Assembly (NCBI GenBank): GCA_964498065.1
Contig: CAZCFZ010000083.1
Location: 1 to 16,731, forward strand
DNA from: FEN-1297 sp964498065
Lineage (GTDB): Bacteria; Bacteroidota; Ignavibacteria; Ignavibacteriales; Ignavibacteriaceae
Length of the DNA: 16,731 nucleotides
Direction: 5' to 3'
The translations under genes were made by a program, and so were the position numbers. Shown piece by piece: positions 1-8,600 of this stretch; the stretch's first letter is position 1; every line of letters starts with the position of its first letter. The notes under the pieces are model-generated. The model was not told the origin of the DNA, did no database searches, and saw only the letters and a list, made by a program, of their open reading frames with translations.

Positions 1-29
1 ATTATACAAATAATCCTAAGGAGATTCAA

Positions 30-1331
30 ATGAACATTAAATTATTGCATACACGTTTATTTTTCCAGGCTGTTGTTATGTTAGCGTTTTTTACAGGAAG
101 CGTTTTTGCACAATCCAGTGGCTGGGTACAGCAAACGAGCGGAACGAATGTTAATCTTGAAGATATACAATTCATCGATGCCAATACCGGCTGGGCAGTG
201 GGATGGGATAATACTATACTAAAAACTACCGATGGCGGACAAACATGGGTAACTAAACGTTCAATTGCTAAAGGCCCCTTCATTTATGGTGTATACTTTT
301 GGGATGCTAATAAGGGCTGGGCAGCGGAAGATAACGGCTCCATATTAAGTACAACAGACGGTGGTGAAACCTGGTCTGAAAAATCAACCTCAGCCCCATA
401 CTTAATTGACTTTGACTTCGTTGATGCGAATAACGGTTGGGCTTTCGGCGGGTTGGGAGCTATACTGCATACAACCGACGGCGGTACCCACTGGACTTCA
501 CAAAATACAAAGCAAGGAAATGATTTTTACGCAGGCAAATTTTTTAATGCAGATACAGGTGTTGCTGTAGGTTATCTCGGAAGATGTATTAGAACAACAG
601 ATGGAGGTAATACATGGCAGCAAACCTCCAGCTATTTAGCAGGATCTTTCGATGATCTGTCGTTTATTAATAGTACAGAGGGGTGGGCGGTAGGACCTTT
701 GGATACAAATACTGTAATTGCGCACACCACAGATGGCGGACAAAACTGGATTAAACAGAAACAGTTGAATGGTATGAATTTAGACGGAATATTTTTTATC
801 GATTCTCAAAATGGCTGGGCAAGCGGCTGGGCAACCGGCATCAATAGAATACAACATGGAGTTATACTTCATACCACTGATGGAGGCACGAGTTGGGAGC
901 AAAGTAATTTTTATTTTAGTAATTTTTATAACCTTAAAGCATTCTCATTTATTGATGCCCATATCGGATGGGTTGTAGGAGATGCCGGAGTCATTTTGCA
1001 TACTACAAATGGCGGAGTTACAGCTGTTAAGGAAATAACCGGTAATGCACTTCCGCAGCAATTCATATTAAAGCAAAATTATCCTAACCCATTTAATCCA
1101 TCAACGACAATAGAATTCAGTATTCCCAAACAGTCATTTGTAACTCTTAAAGTTTATGATCTGCTTGGAAGAGAAATAGCTACGCTTGTAAATAAAGAAC
1201 TGATGTCCGGTTCATATAAAACTGAATTTAATGCCTCATCCGCCAAAAGTAAATTAGCAAGCGGTATTTATTTATATCGATTGAATGCAGGCGGATATGT
1301 TCAGACAAAGAAATTAATGCTGATGAAATAG
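30..1331 (+). CDS. Secreted YCF48/BNR-type repeat protein with a type IX secretion C-terminal sorting domain
   Basis: This is a predicted exported or surface beta-propeller protein of 433 aa. Residues 1-27 form a signal peptide (hydrophobic FFQAVVMLAFF, likely cut after VFA). Residues about 50-330 hold seven repeats of the form GWAVG...ILHTTDGGxxW, with Asp-box motifs near residues 66, 108, 148, 189, 233, 282 and a degenerate last one (TTNGG) near 325. Such repeats occur in YCF48/HCF136 and sialidase-like propellers; this one is not a photosystem factor, because this host type is not a cyanobacterium and the protein carries a sorting tail. From about residue 349 the NYPNPFNPSTTIEFS motif, followed by VYDLLGREIATLV and a GIYLYRL...KKLMLMK end, is a T9SS type A sorting domain. 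The ATG has an AAGGAG ribosome site at 19-24. The partner or ligand cannot be told from sequence. Confidence 0.9.
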   Translation: MNIKLLHTRLFFQAVVMLAFFTGSVFAQSSGWVQQTSGTNVNLEDIQFIDANTGWAVGWDNTILKTTDGGQTWVTKRSIAKGPFIYGVYFWDANKGWAAEDNGSILSTTDGGETWSEKSTSAPYLIDFDFVDANNGWAFGGLGAILHTTDGGTHWTSQNTKQGNDFYAGKFFNADTGVAVGYLGRCIRTTDGGNTWQQTSSYLAGSFDDLSFINSTEGWAVGPLDTNTVIAHTTDGGQNWIKQKQLNGMNLDGIFFIDSQNGWASGWATGINRIQHGVILHTTDGGTSWEQSNFYFSNFYNLKAFSFIDAHIGWVVGDAGVILHTTNGGVTAVKEITGNALPQQFILKQNYPNPFNPSTTIEFSIPKQSFVTLKVYDLLGREIATLVNKELMSGSYKTEFNASSAKSKLASGIYLYRLNAGGYVQTKKLMLMK

Positions 1332-1341
1332 CGGATTTATA

Positions 1342-1749
1342 ATGGTGAAAAAAATTTTTAACGGCTTTTACAAGGATATCGGTGTAATAGAGCTTGAGAA
1401 TGGTGAAAAACTGGAAATTCCATTCGGAACATCTTTAAAGATTAATATTGAATACGATGAAATAGATTTTAATAATGGCTCAAGCGGATTCGTTTGGGCC
1501 ACTCATGATAAAGACCAGGCAGAAACCATTCTAAGCGCTTTGCAGGCACAGGGTATAAATTCGGAAATTAGTCAAGAAAAGCTGGACGGCACCAATTTAT
1601 ATTATTTGAAAATTCCGGATGTATCCCGCATAGAACCCGCTATCGATTTCATTTGGAGAAGCAAGGAAGGCTTGAAACTAAAACCGGATTGGCATTATCC
1701 TGCAGGAAAACCTAACGAAAGTTTTGAAAAATGGACAAAAAACTTTTGA
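1342..1749 (+). CDS. Small uncharacterised cytosolic protein
   Basis: A 135-aa protein without signal peptide or membrane segment. It starts 10 bp after the stop of the T9SS cargo gene, so it may be co-transcribed, although its ribosome site is weak. The N-terminus (residues 1-40) looks like a small beta-rich region. The middle (DQAETILSALQAQGINSEI, about 57-75) resembles the helix-strand pattern of DUF2007-like signal-transducing domains, but this is only a loose likeness. The C-terminus is rich in aromatic residues (WHYPAGKPNESFEKWTKNF). I do not recognise the family and assign no function. Codon use looks like that of the upstream gene. Confidence 0.7.
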   Translation: MVKKIFNGFYKDIGVIELENGEKLEIPFGTSLKINIEYDEIDFNNGSSGFVWATHDKDQAETILSALQAQGINSEISQEKLDGTNLYYLKIPDVSRIEPAIDFIWRSKEGLKLKPDWHYPAGKPNESFEKWTKNF

Positions 1750-1804
1750 TGATTTTTAATGATTGATAATATGGAGAAGAGAAGACGAAACAGCGAAAAT
1801 TCTT

Positions 1805-2214
1805 TACTTTTATAAATAAAAAGTAAAATGATGAAATAAGTAATAAACCCACCCCTTGCCCCTCCGAAGGAGGGGACAATAATCTCCCTGGAGATGATAA
1901 CGGAACCTAAAGATAATGCAAAATATAATTCTTCTTATCTAAATATCTTTCGTTTTTAAATGCAGTTTTATTGATAGATAACGAGATAGAACTAATAATA
2001 AAATGACATGAATGAATATGAAAGTCTCCTCCTAGGAGGAGATTTAGAGGTGGGTAAAAAAATTTAAACACCCTTCTACTCCAAATTCAAAAATCCAGGA
2101 TTAAAAAACAGTCAGTTGTGAACTTGATTTAGAAAGTATTTGCAATGTGAGATTCCCGGACTAAGCCCGGCCGCGGTTACGGTGGTGTTATCTACAGCGG
2201 CATGGAATGTTTTG
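1805..2214. repeat. Dispersed repeat unit, copy A (near-identical to 4570-4979)
   Basis: About 410 bp matching 4570-4979 at a constant offset of 2765 bp, with no indel seen from 1861 on and only a handful of mismatches (for example 2149 and 2158-2160). The unit opens with an AT palindrome (ACTTTTATAAATAAAAAGT). It then has a module of 209 bp (1847-2055) bounded by inverted ends, ACCCACCCCT on the left and AGAGGTGGGT on the right, each next to a GC-rich hairpin (CCCCTCCGAAGGAGGGG; CTCCTCCTAGGAGGAG). A conserved tail follows (2125-2240). No protein-coding gene is seen. The bounded module looks like a non-autonomous palindromic element; the near identity points to recent duplication or gene conversion. 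Confidence 0.85.
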
Positions 2215-2240
2215 GAGAGATTATAAAAGACTGGGGATAA
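2125..2240. repeat. Conserved tail module, copy 1 of 5
   Basis: The tail begins GATTTAGAAAGTATTTGC, continues through CCCGGCCGCGGTTACGG and GTTATCTACAGCGG, and ends GGAATGTTTT...GATTATAAAAG and GGGGATAA. The same tail occurs at 2771-2883, 4010-4089, 4434-4549 and 4890-5003, always on the same strand and closing a repeat unit. It has no start codon or ribosome site. Whether it is a structured RNA, an old coding remnant or a recombination end is open. Confidence 0.75.
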
Positions 2241-2250
2241 GTTTAATGTA

Positions 2251-2883
2251 AATTTACTTTTACTTTTTTAAATAAAAAGTCAAAGGATGAAATTAGTAAT
2301 AAATCCACTCTCCGTCTTCGTCCGGCAACTGCCGGACTATGCCGGACAGGCTTGCCCCTCCAAAGGAGGGGACTACATATTTCTTTGAGATGATAAAGAA
2401 GTCCAAAAAATAAGCCGAAAAATAATTTTTCTTAACCAAATATCTTTTGTTTTTATATACAGTTTTATTGACATATAAAAAGATAAAACGGGCATTATAT
2501 TGATATGAATGAAAATGAAAATCCCCTCCACCGGGGGGGATTTTCATTACCAATTATATCTAGGCATTTCTAATTCTATCTTCTTTGTTAAACATATCAA
2601 GATAAGTGTATTATTTTAAGTCAATTTTTTTTTAATGTAAAGTTAATTCTTCAAATGTGCATATCGTCCCCTCCCTGGGAGGGGGTAGGGGTGGGTCAAA
2701 GGAACTAATTAACTTTTGTCTATTCCAAATTTAACAATCCAAGATTAAAAAACATTCAGCCGGTTATCTTGATTTAGAAAGTATTTGCAATGTAAAATGC
2801 ATGGTTAAAGCTCGGCCGCGGTTACGGCGGCGTTATCAACAGCGGACTGGAATGTTTTGAGGAAATTATAAAAAGCCGGAGAT
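2251..2883. repeat. Dispersed repeat unit, copy B (diverged, with extra palindromes)
   Basis: It follows copy A directly and has the same order of parts: AT palindrome at 2252-2281, GC-rich palindromic module, conserved tail at 2771-2883. It is clearly diverged. It carries an additional compound hairpin at 2318-2351 (CCGGCAACTGCCGG, then GCCGGACAGGC), an internal hairpin at about 2522-2550 (AATCCCCTCC...GGGGGGATT) and a right end at 2665-2696 (CGTCCCCTCCCTGGGAGGGG, then TAGGGGTGGGTC). Copy C (4090-4549) shares the extra hairpin and right end, so A/D and B/C form two subtypes. The tail of copy B stays open in one plus-strand frame to about 2970, but without a start signal, so no gene is called. 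Confidence 0.75.
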
Positions 2884-2982
2884 TTGCTGTCCTTTACATA
2901 AATCATAAACGGACTTATATCAACAAATATTCTTACGTGAAGGAAAGCGAAATAGCAGTAAATTATTAAACTCCTTCTTTAT

Positions 2983-3027
2983 CCTCCCTCCGCCAAGGGC
3001 CGGCAAGACTAATAAAGTGAAGGGAGG
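2983..3027. terminator. Inverted repeat just beyond the DUF4097 gene, possible terminator
   Basis: CCTCCCT at 2983-2989 pairs with AGGGAGG at 3021-3027, across a loop that contains the smaller GCC...GGC palindrome around 2992-3003. It lies 14 bp beyond the stop of the minus-strand DUF4097 gene. There is no clean U tract on the minus-strand transcript, so it may instead be another REP-like palindrome of the repeat field. Confidence 0.35.
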
Positions 3028-3040
3028 GTTGGAATCAGCT

Positions 3041-3886
3041 TTACTTCTTTGAAACAGTAATGCTTCCCCCCGAAGTTTCTGCATAAAGAAGATTGCCCCC
3101 TTTATTTAGATCTGCTACAAATTTTGTAGATGAAATTTTCTTAATGTTATTAGCTGTTAAATTACAACTAACTCTGCCGCCGGATGTAGATAATTTTGCA
3201 GATGCATTAAAATCTTCCGGGAGATTTATTCGTATACCTCCGCCCGATGTGCTTAAGTAAATGCCCTTATTAACTCCTTCATAATCAAGCGAGATACTTC
3301 CGCCGGAAGTTTCTGCTTTTATTTTGGAATCGCGGCCGCTTAAGCTTATGCCTCCTCCTGAAGTCGAAGCATCGAGATCACCTTGAAAATTAATCCCTGT
3401 TATACCGCCTCCGGATGTGGATACATTAAATTTACCGCTGACATCTTTAAATGTTATGCCCCCGCCTGATGTTGATAGATATATATTCCCGGAAATACCT
3501 TGAATGCTTATGCCCCCGCCGCCGGTTTCTACTTTTGTATTAAAATTTTTAGGTACCGTAATTTCAATTCTCATCTTAATCCCGTTTGAGAACCAATCTG
3601 TGAGCCAATGTTTTCTTTTTGCAATTACTTCAACCCTATCATCGTCATTCTTAAATTCGAATTTCATTTTGTCTTTTGTCTTTTCATTTCCCAATATTTT
3701 AATATAAACTTCATTTTTATCCCAGGAAGTAATTGATACTCCCCCGCCTGATGCATCAACCTTTAGATTTTTCCCTGGCTGTATCCGGAAAGTTTTCTCT
3801 TCAATTACTTTCAAGTTTTGGCTGTAAGAATTAAAGCAGGCCGCTGTTAAGATTAGGATAGATAAGATTAATATATTTTTAAGCAT
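3041..3886 (-). CDS. Exported DUF4097-family beta-repeat protein
   Basis: A 281-aa protein with an N-terminal signal sequence (LILSILILTAACFNSYSQ). Cleavage after YSQ is typical for this group; the Cys at 17 might allow lipidation, but the residues before it fit a lipobox poorly. The mature part is a right-handed beta-repeat: nine variants of the (S/T)(T/A)SGGGI motif near residues 45, 121, 139, 157, 175, 193, 213, 233 and 271, spaced roughly 18-20 residues apart over most of the protein. This fits DUF4097 (adhesin-like beta-strand repeat), a family often linked to envelope functions; the precise role is unknown. It is a lone gene between two blocks of repeat units. The ATG follows an AGGAGGAG-type ribosome site (reverse of 3891-3898). 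Confidence 0.85.
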   Translation of the reverse strand: MLKNILILSILILTAACFNSYSQNLKVIEEKTFRIQPGKNLKVDASGGGVSITSWDKNEVYIKILGNEKTKDKMKFEFKNDDDRVEVIAKRKHWLTDWFSNGIKMRIEITVPKNFNTKVETGGGGISIQGISGNIYLSTSGGGITFKDVSGKFNVSTSGGGITGINFQGDLDASTSGGGISLSGRDSKIKAETSGGSISLDYEGVNKGIYLSTSGGGIRINLPEDFNASAKLSTSGGRVSCNLTANNIKKISSTKFVADLNKGGNLLYAETSGGSITVSKK

Positions 3887-4009
3887 TTTACTCCTCCTGT
3901 AAATTAGTACTGTTTTGTAGATTAGACTGCATATTTAAGAAAAAGGTTGCTCCTTAAAAGTTTTTGTCTCCATGCCGGGCAAGAGGAAATAATAATTGAC
4001 AGTTGTTTA

Positions 4010-4089
4010 CTAAGCCCGGTAGAAGTTACGGCGGTTTTCTCTACAGCGGTCCGAAATGTTTTAACGAGATTATAAAAGGCTGGGGATAA
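4010..4089. repeat. Conserved tail module, copy 3 of 5 (orphan)
   Basis: It matches the second half of the tail at 2125-2240: TAAGCCCGG, GTTACGGCGG, CTCTACAGCGG, AATGTTTTAACGAGATTATA, GGCTGGGGATAA. The upstream parts of a repeat unit are missing, so this is a truncated unit or a tail left by deletion. Copy C follows directly. Confidence 0.7.
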
Positions 4090-4549
4090 GATAATTGATA
4101 ATAAATCCGCCCTCCGTCTTCGTCCGGCAACTGTCGGACTACGCCGGACAGGCTAAATCCCCTAAGGTGGAGGGCCTGCCCCTAAACTGTGATTTTGCGC
4201 CAGGGGGGACTTCCATTATCATTCATGTCTTCGCATTTCTAGTCCTCTCTTCATTATTAAACATATAAAGACAAGTATATTAATTTAAGTTCAATTTTTT
4301 AAAGGTAAAGTAAATTTTTCAAATAAGCATATCGTCCCCTCCCTGAGAGGGGCCGGGGGTGGGTCAAGATATGAAACTACTTCTATAATTAATTCAGTTC
4401 ATCAGTATTTAAAAAACAATCTTTCAGTTATCTTAATTTAGAAATTATTTGCAATGTCAGAAGTCCGGACTAAATCCATTTACAGTTATGACTATGTTAT
4501 CTATAGCAGTCCGGAATGTTTTAACGAGATTATACAAGGATGAGGATAA
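4090..4549. repeat. Dispersed repeat unit, copy C
   Basis: It belongs to the same subtype as copy B: a compound hairpin at 4121-4153 (CCGGCAACTGTCGG, then GCCGGACAGGC), a right end at 4333-4365 (CGTCCCCTCCCTGAGAGGGG, then a GGGGGTGGGTC end), and a tail at 4434-4549. The tail is the most diverged of the five: the usual GGTTACGGCGG has become AGTTATGACTA. No gene lies here; 3887-5046 as a whole holds only repeat units. Confidence 0.7.
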
Positions 4550-4569
4550 ATTTTAGATAAATTTACTTT

Positions 4570-4979
4570 TGCTTTTATAAATAAAAAGTAAAAGGATGAA
4601 ATAAGTAAAAAACCCACCCCTCCCCCCTCCGAAGGAGGGGACAATAATCTCCCTGGAGATGATAACGGAACCTAAAGATAATGCAAAATATAATTCTTCT
4701 TATCTAAATATCTTTCGTTTTTAAATGCAGTTTTATTGATAGATAACGAGATAGAACTAATAATAAAATGACATGAATGAATATGAAAGTCTCCTCCTAG
4801 GAGGAGATTTAGAGGTGGGTAAAAAAATTTAAACACCCTTCTACTCCAAATTCAAAAATCCAGGATTAAAAAACAGTCAGTTGTGAACTTGATTTAGAAA
4901 GTATTTGCAATGTCAGATTCCCAGGCTAAGCCCGGCCGCGGTTACGGTGGTGTTATCTACAGCGGCATGGAATGTTTTA
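4570..4979. repeat. Dispersed repeat unit, copy D (near-identical to 1805-2214)
   Basis: This is the partner of copy A. The palindromic module spans 4612-4820, and the tail (4890-5003) runs to 43 bp short of the stop codon of the minus-strand nuclease gene. Identity with copy A stops at about 4979, where the last part of the tail differs (AGTGAGATTATGAACAAGGG against GGAGAGATTATAAAAGACTG). An exact-match pair of this size can recombine; being direct repeats they could delete the DUF4097 gene between them. Confidence 0.85.
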
Positions 4980-5046
4980 GTGAGATTATGAACAAGGGGA
5001 TAAAATTAAGAGATATAGATTCCCAATAGGATTTGATGACATTATC

Positions 5047-5688
5047 CTACTGAAAATCGAAAAAAATATTAATCAATTCGCTTTGATTAGATATTATTTT
5101 ATAAATCAATGTATGTCTATTTATTGTTTTAGAAATCTGTAATTGGTTTAATCCTTTTTTCTGTAAATTAATGTTTAATTTGTTAATAATACTATCATTA
5201 TTTCCATTTAGTATATAACCACAGACACAACCATTTGAAGGATAGTACCCTGAGAAAAAATTTGAAATTCCAGTATCTATATAACGATTTAATTGATATG
5301 ATGAACTCACAGTCGCACCAGAATTTTTAATCCAATCTTTTTCACAAATATTTTTTGCTTCTATATGATATAAATCTTCATTCTCGGATTTCGTTTGCCA
5401 CGAAAGCATTTTTAAATCTATTTTTGCTGCTTCTTTGGGTAATTTCTTACCGTCTATAATTTTATTTGTATAAATTCTTACTTCAGGTTCTACATGAATC
5501 TTCCATTTGTTTCTGGATGGAGAATGTTTAATATAGTGTATTAGTTGTGCGGTTATTTGTTCTTCTTCCCAATCAATGGAATATTTATTTGCGGCTTTCA
5601 TTAGATGATAGCCATCTATAAGAATAAATAGACATTTATACTCAAAGCCGATTTTAGCAAGTTTTACATTTTTTGAAGAAAGGCTCAT
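5047..5688 (-). CDS. Putative PD-(D/E)XK nuclease partner of the Eco57I-type methyltransferase
   Basis: A 213-aa cytosolic protein of no named family. Residues 90-112 read IDLKML-x12-YHIEAKNI: an aspartate (D91) followed by E110-A-K112, the core of a PD-(D/E)XK nuclease fold. The following part (NRYIDTGISNFFSGYYPSNG and CGYILNG, residues 134-162) resembles a block common in restriction-associated proteins of unknown structure. Its ATG overlaps the methyltransferase stop as ATGA, with a GAGGAGG ribosome site inside the end of that gene, so the two are translationally coupled. I infer that it supplies the DNA-cutting activity, or a cofactor, of a two-gene restriction-modification-like system. 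The nuclease call rests on one motif and could be wrong. Confidence 0.6.
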   Translation of the reverse strand: MSLSSKNVKLAKIGFEYKCLFILIDGYHLMKAANKYSIDWEEEQITAQLIHYIKHSPSRNKWKIHVEPEVRIYTNKIIDGKKLPKEAAKIDLKMLSWQTKSENEDLYHIEAKNICEKDWIKNSGATVSSSYQLNRYIDTGISNFFSGYYPSNGCVCGYILNGNNDSIINKLNINLQKKGLNQLQISKTINRHTLIYKIISNQSELINIFFDFQ

Positions 5689-8600
5689 TCCTCCTCGGAG
5701 TTAATAATTTCCAATAAAATAGAGTTACTATCCTGCATTGCCTGTGATCTCGACCAGAATCTTTTCTGATTAGGCTTAATGATATAAATTATATCTCCTT
5801 TATAATATTTTATTACTTTTCGGAAGTAAACACTTGAAGAATATTTTTCATAAGAATAGTTGTCTATTGTCCTAATAAGTTTGTTTAGTCCTTCTGAATT
5901 TTGAATTGTGTGAATGTGCCCGGCTTTGTACTCATTCGTAAAATGAATTGCTACTAATTGCATTGGAATGTTAACAGGCATTTCCCAAATACTTGCCCAT
6001 ACTCTGGTCTCGGAAAATTCGAAGTGTTCATTAATATCTTCACATAGAATTTTAAGATACGCTTTAAGTTCATTACCGTTGTGATTAATAGGTAATAATG
6101 CTTTTGAATTTTCACCTTCCTGAAATAAATCTATATCGTAATTAAATACGTCTTCAATTAAATATTGTTCTCTTTGAGAAAGATTTAAAGCATTATAAAT
6201 TATTTGATCTATTTCATTTTCTACATATGAAATTCTGTTCTCATCAGGGAAAATATCTTTTTTAAGTTCTTTTGAAATTTCATCAACTTTTTTAGCTAAT
6301 TCAGTTATTTCATCGTCAGTTAATTCGTAGGGTAAAGCAGGAAGGGATAACATTTCATTTGGACTTACTTCTTCTCTTTCAATTCCCCATGAAATTGTAC
6401 TCAAAAAAAGGTAATATGAAGCAAATTTAGAATTAAGATATCCTGTTAAAGCTTTTAAAATATTTACTTTGATTTGTTTTTCGTAAGTGCTGAGTCTTTG
6501 TTTCTTAAAAGTAACACCATATACAGAATGCTTAAAACAACAATCATAATCAAGAAAAGAAGCACAAAATTGCTTATTTGATTGTCCCCTCTTTATTAAT
6601 AAGTGTGGGGAGTAATAAGCCTCAATTTTTCCTATTGCCCTAAAAACGGTAATCTTTGGCAATTTTTGAGTTTCGGAAACTTTGTAATGATTGAAATAAA
6701 ATTGTCTGTTATCATCAGTTAATACAGTTCTTAAATCTCTATTTAACACTCGGGAAGGAGTATAATAACGCTGCAAATCTTTAGATTCAACAATTTGCAT
6801 ATCCGCAATTTGTTCGTTGATGTATCTATTATCTTTAGTAAGAGTTAATAATTTAAATCCTTCACCTTTATACCAACCATTTTCCTCCGTCAAATAATCA
6901 TTTAATTGTTTCTTTTCCGAGAGTACTTTAATAAGTTCAAAATCATTTTCTGTTCCCCACATTGCGGTTTTCCAGATAATTGTATCCGTCTTTTTACATT
7001 CTTGTCTTGGTAAATAATAAAAATCAAGAGAATCAAGAATCAATTCATCGGAATATTGATTTCTTATAGTTGGCTTGGGACAAACATAGGTTATCTTTTG
7101 TTCCTGTTTTTCCGGTGTATTATTCATGTAGAAAAGTACACAAGCCGGGCCAACTGCATCGGCAAAAATACTTTTACCCTGACCCTTTCTCGCTTTGCGC
7201 AACGCTGAAAAATTAAATACAGCTTCAACATAATTTTCATTAAACAGAAAATGTCTGAACTTTTGGTAACCACCGGATTTGTTAAATAGAATCTTGCTTG
7301 TAGATAAAATTGCCACTTGACCTTTTTCATTACAGAAATAACTTGCTCTATCTAAAAAAGGCAGAACCATTTCTTGTGCGTATCCTTTTACTTTGCAATA
7401 TGTGCTTGCTTCTTTTTCAATAGAACCGGTCTTAGCACTTTTAAAAGGCGGGTTGCCAACAATAAGATCAAACTTAGGTTGTTTTTCTATAGTGTTTGAA
7501 AGTGAGCTCTGTCTATATAAATTATAACCTTGTTTTCTCTTGTTTGAATTTCCAGGTTCAAAAATCAAGTATGGAAAACGTATGTATTTCCGACTCCAAA
7601 TAGTTTTGGGATTCAAATAACTAATCAAAGCAAGATAAAGGCTAAATGAAGCTACCTTTATTGATTCGGGATTTATTTCAAACCCGAATATTGAGTTGAG
7701 TAATATTTTTTTTAGATCATTGAATTCCGGTTTCCTTTTATTAGTAAAATGCCAGCGGTCAACTAATCTTCTATAACTTTCTACAAGAAAAATTCCCGAT
7801 CCGCATGCGATATCCAAAATTTTGAGGTTATAATTTCTGTTCTTATTATCCGCCCAGGGTAATTTTTCATTCAGAATGAAATCAACCAAGCTGTGAGGTG
7901 TATAATATTCTCCTTGTTCCGATTTTTCTTTATCGGTTTTGTTTAGGAATATTTCATAGATTTCACTTATTAGCTCAATAGGAATTACACTAAAATCAAA
8001 TTTCTTCCATAATGTTTGCTGGCCGCTACTAATTTCATCTCCCCGAAAACATGCAGAGATTAAAGATAATTCTTTATCTGTAATCTTTTCTTTTTCAACA
8101 TCAGTCACCGGAAACAGGTTTCCATTAAATTTTATCTCAAGAAATTTGTAGAAATCGTATGTCGCTTTTTTATATGTTAATAGATCAAAATAACTTTTAG
8201 CTCCTTTTTGAAATTGAGCATAAAATTTGTCATCCGATGCTCCTATATCTTCAAGGTAAAACGCAAATAGCGATCTGATTAGAATATCATGGATTACATT
8301 TGAAGGTATTTTGCGTTTAAGTAGAACATCTTTTGTTTCCTTTAAGTTTTTAACAAGAACCGCATCTACCCGTTTTTGTGGTTTTAATTTTCGTGAAATT
8401 AAGTTGTCTTTCCAAAATTCTGCACTATCGATTGCAACTCTACCAAGAATAGATACAAGATGTTCTAAATGTTCTTGCGTATCCTTAATGGAATAATTTT
8501 CAAGTTCTAATTGGCTTAGTTTTTCTAAATTTTGATCGGGATTAATTGGCTCTTCAAAACAATTGTAGATTCGTAATTCAGTGGGAGTAGAAACAAATAA

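Noticed and set aside
30..1331. Reading the YCF48 repeats as a photosystem II assembly factor
   Set aside because: The T9SS sorting tail and signal peptide show a secreted protein in a non-photosynthetic type of host; the repeats alone do not imply photosystem work.
2293..2553. Open frame of 86 codons on the minus strand inside repeat copy B
   Set aside because: It runs through hairpins of the repeat and is not kept in copies A, C or D; the residues look like translated palindromes.
2771..2970. Plus-strand frame through the copy B tail (RGYGGVINSGLECFEEIIK...)
   Set aside because: No start codon or ribosome site, and the other four tails stop or drift soon after the core. Noted as a finding on the tail, not called as a gene.
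1800..5005. CRISPR array
   Set aside because: The repeat units are hundreds of bases long, unevenly spaced and palindromic, with no short regular repeat-spacer pattern and no cas genes.
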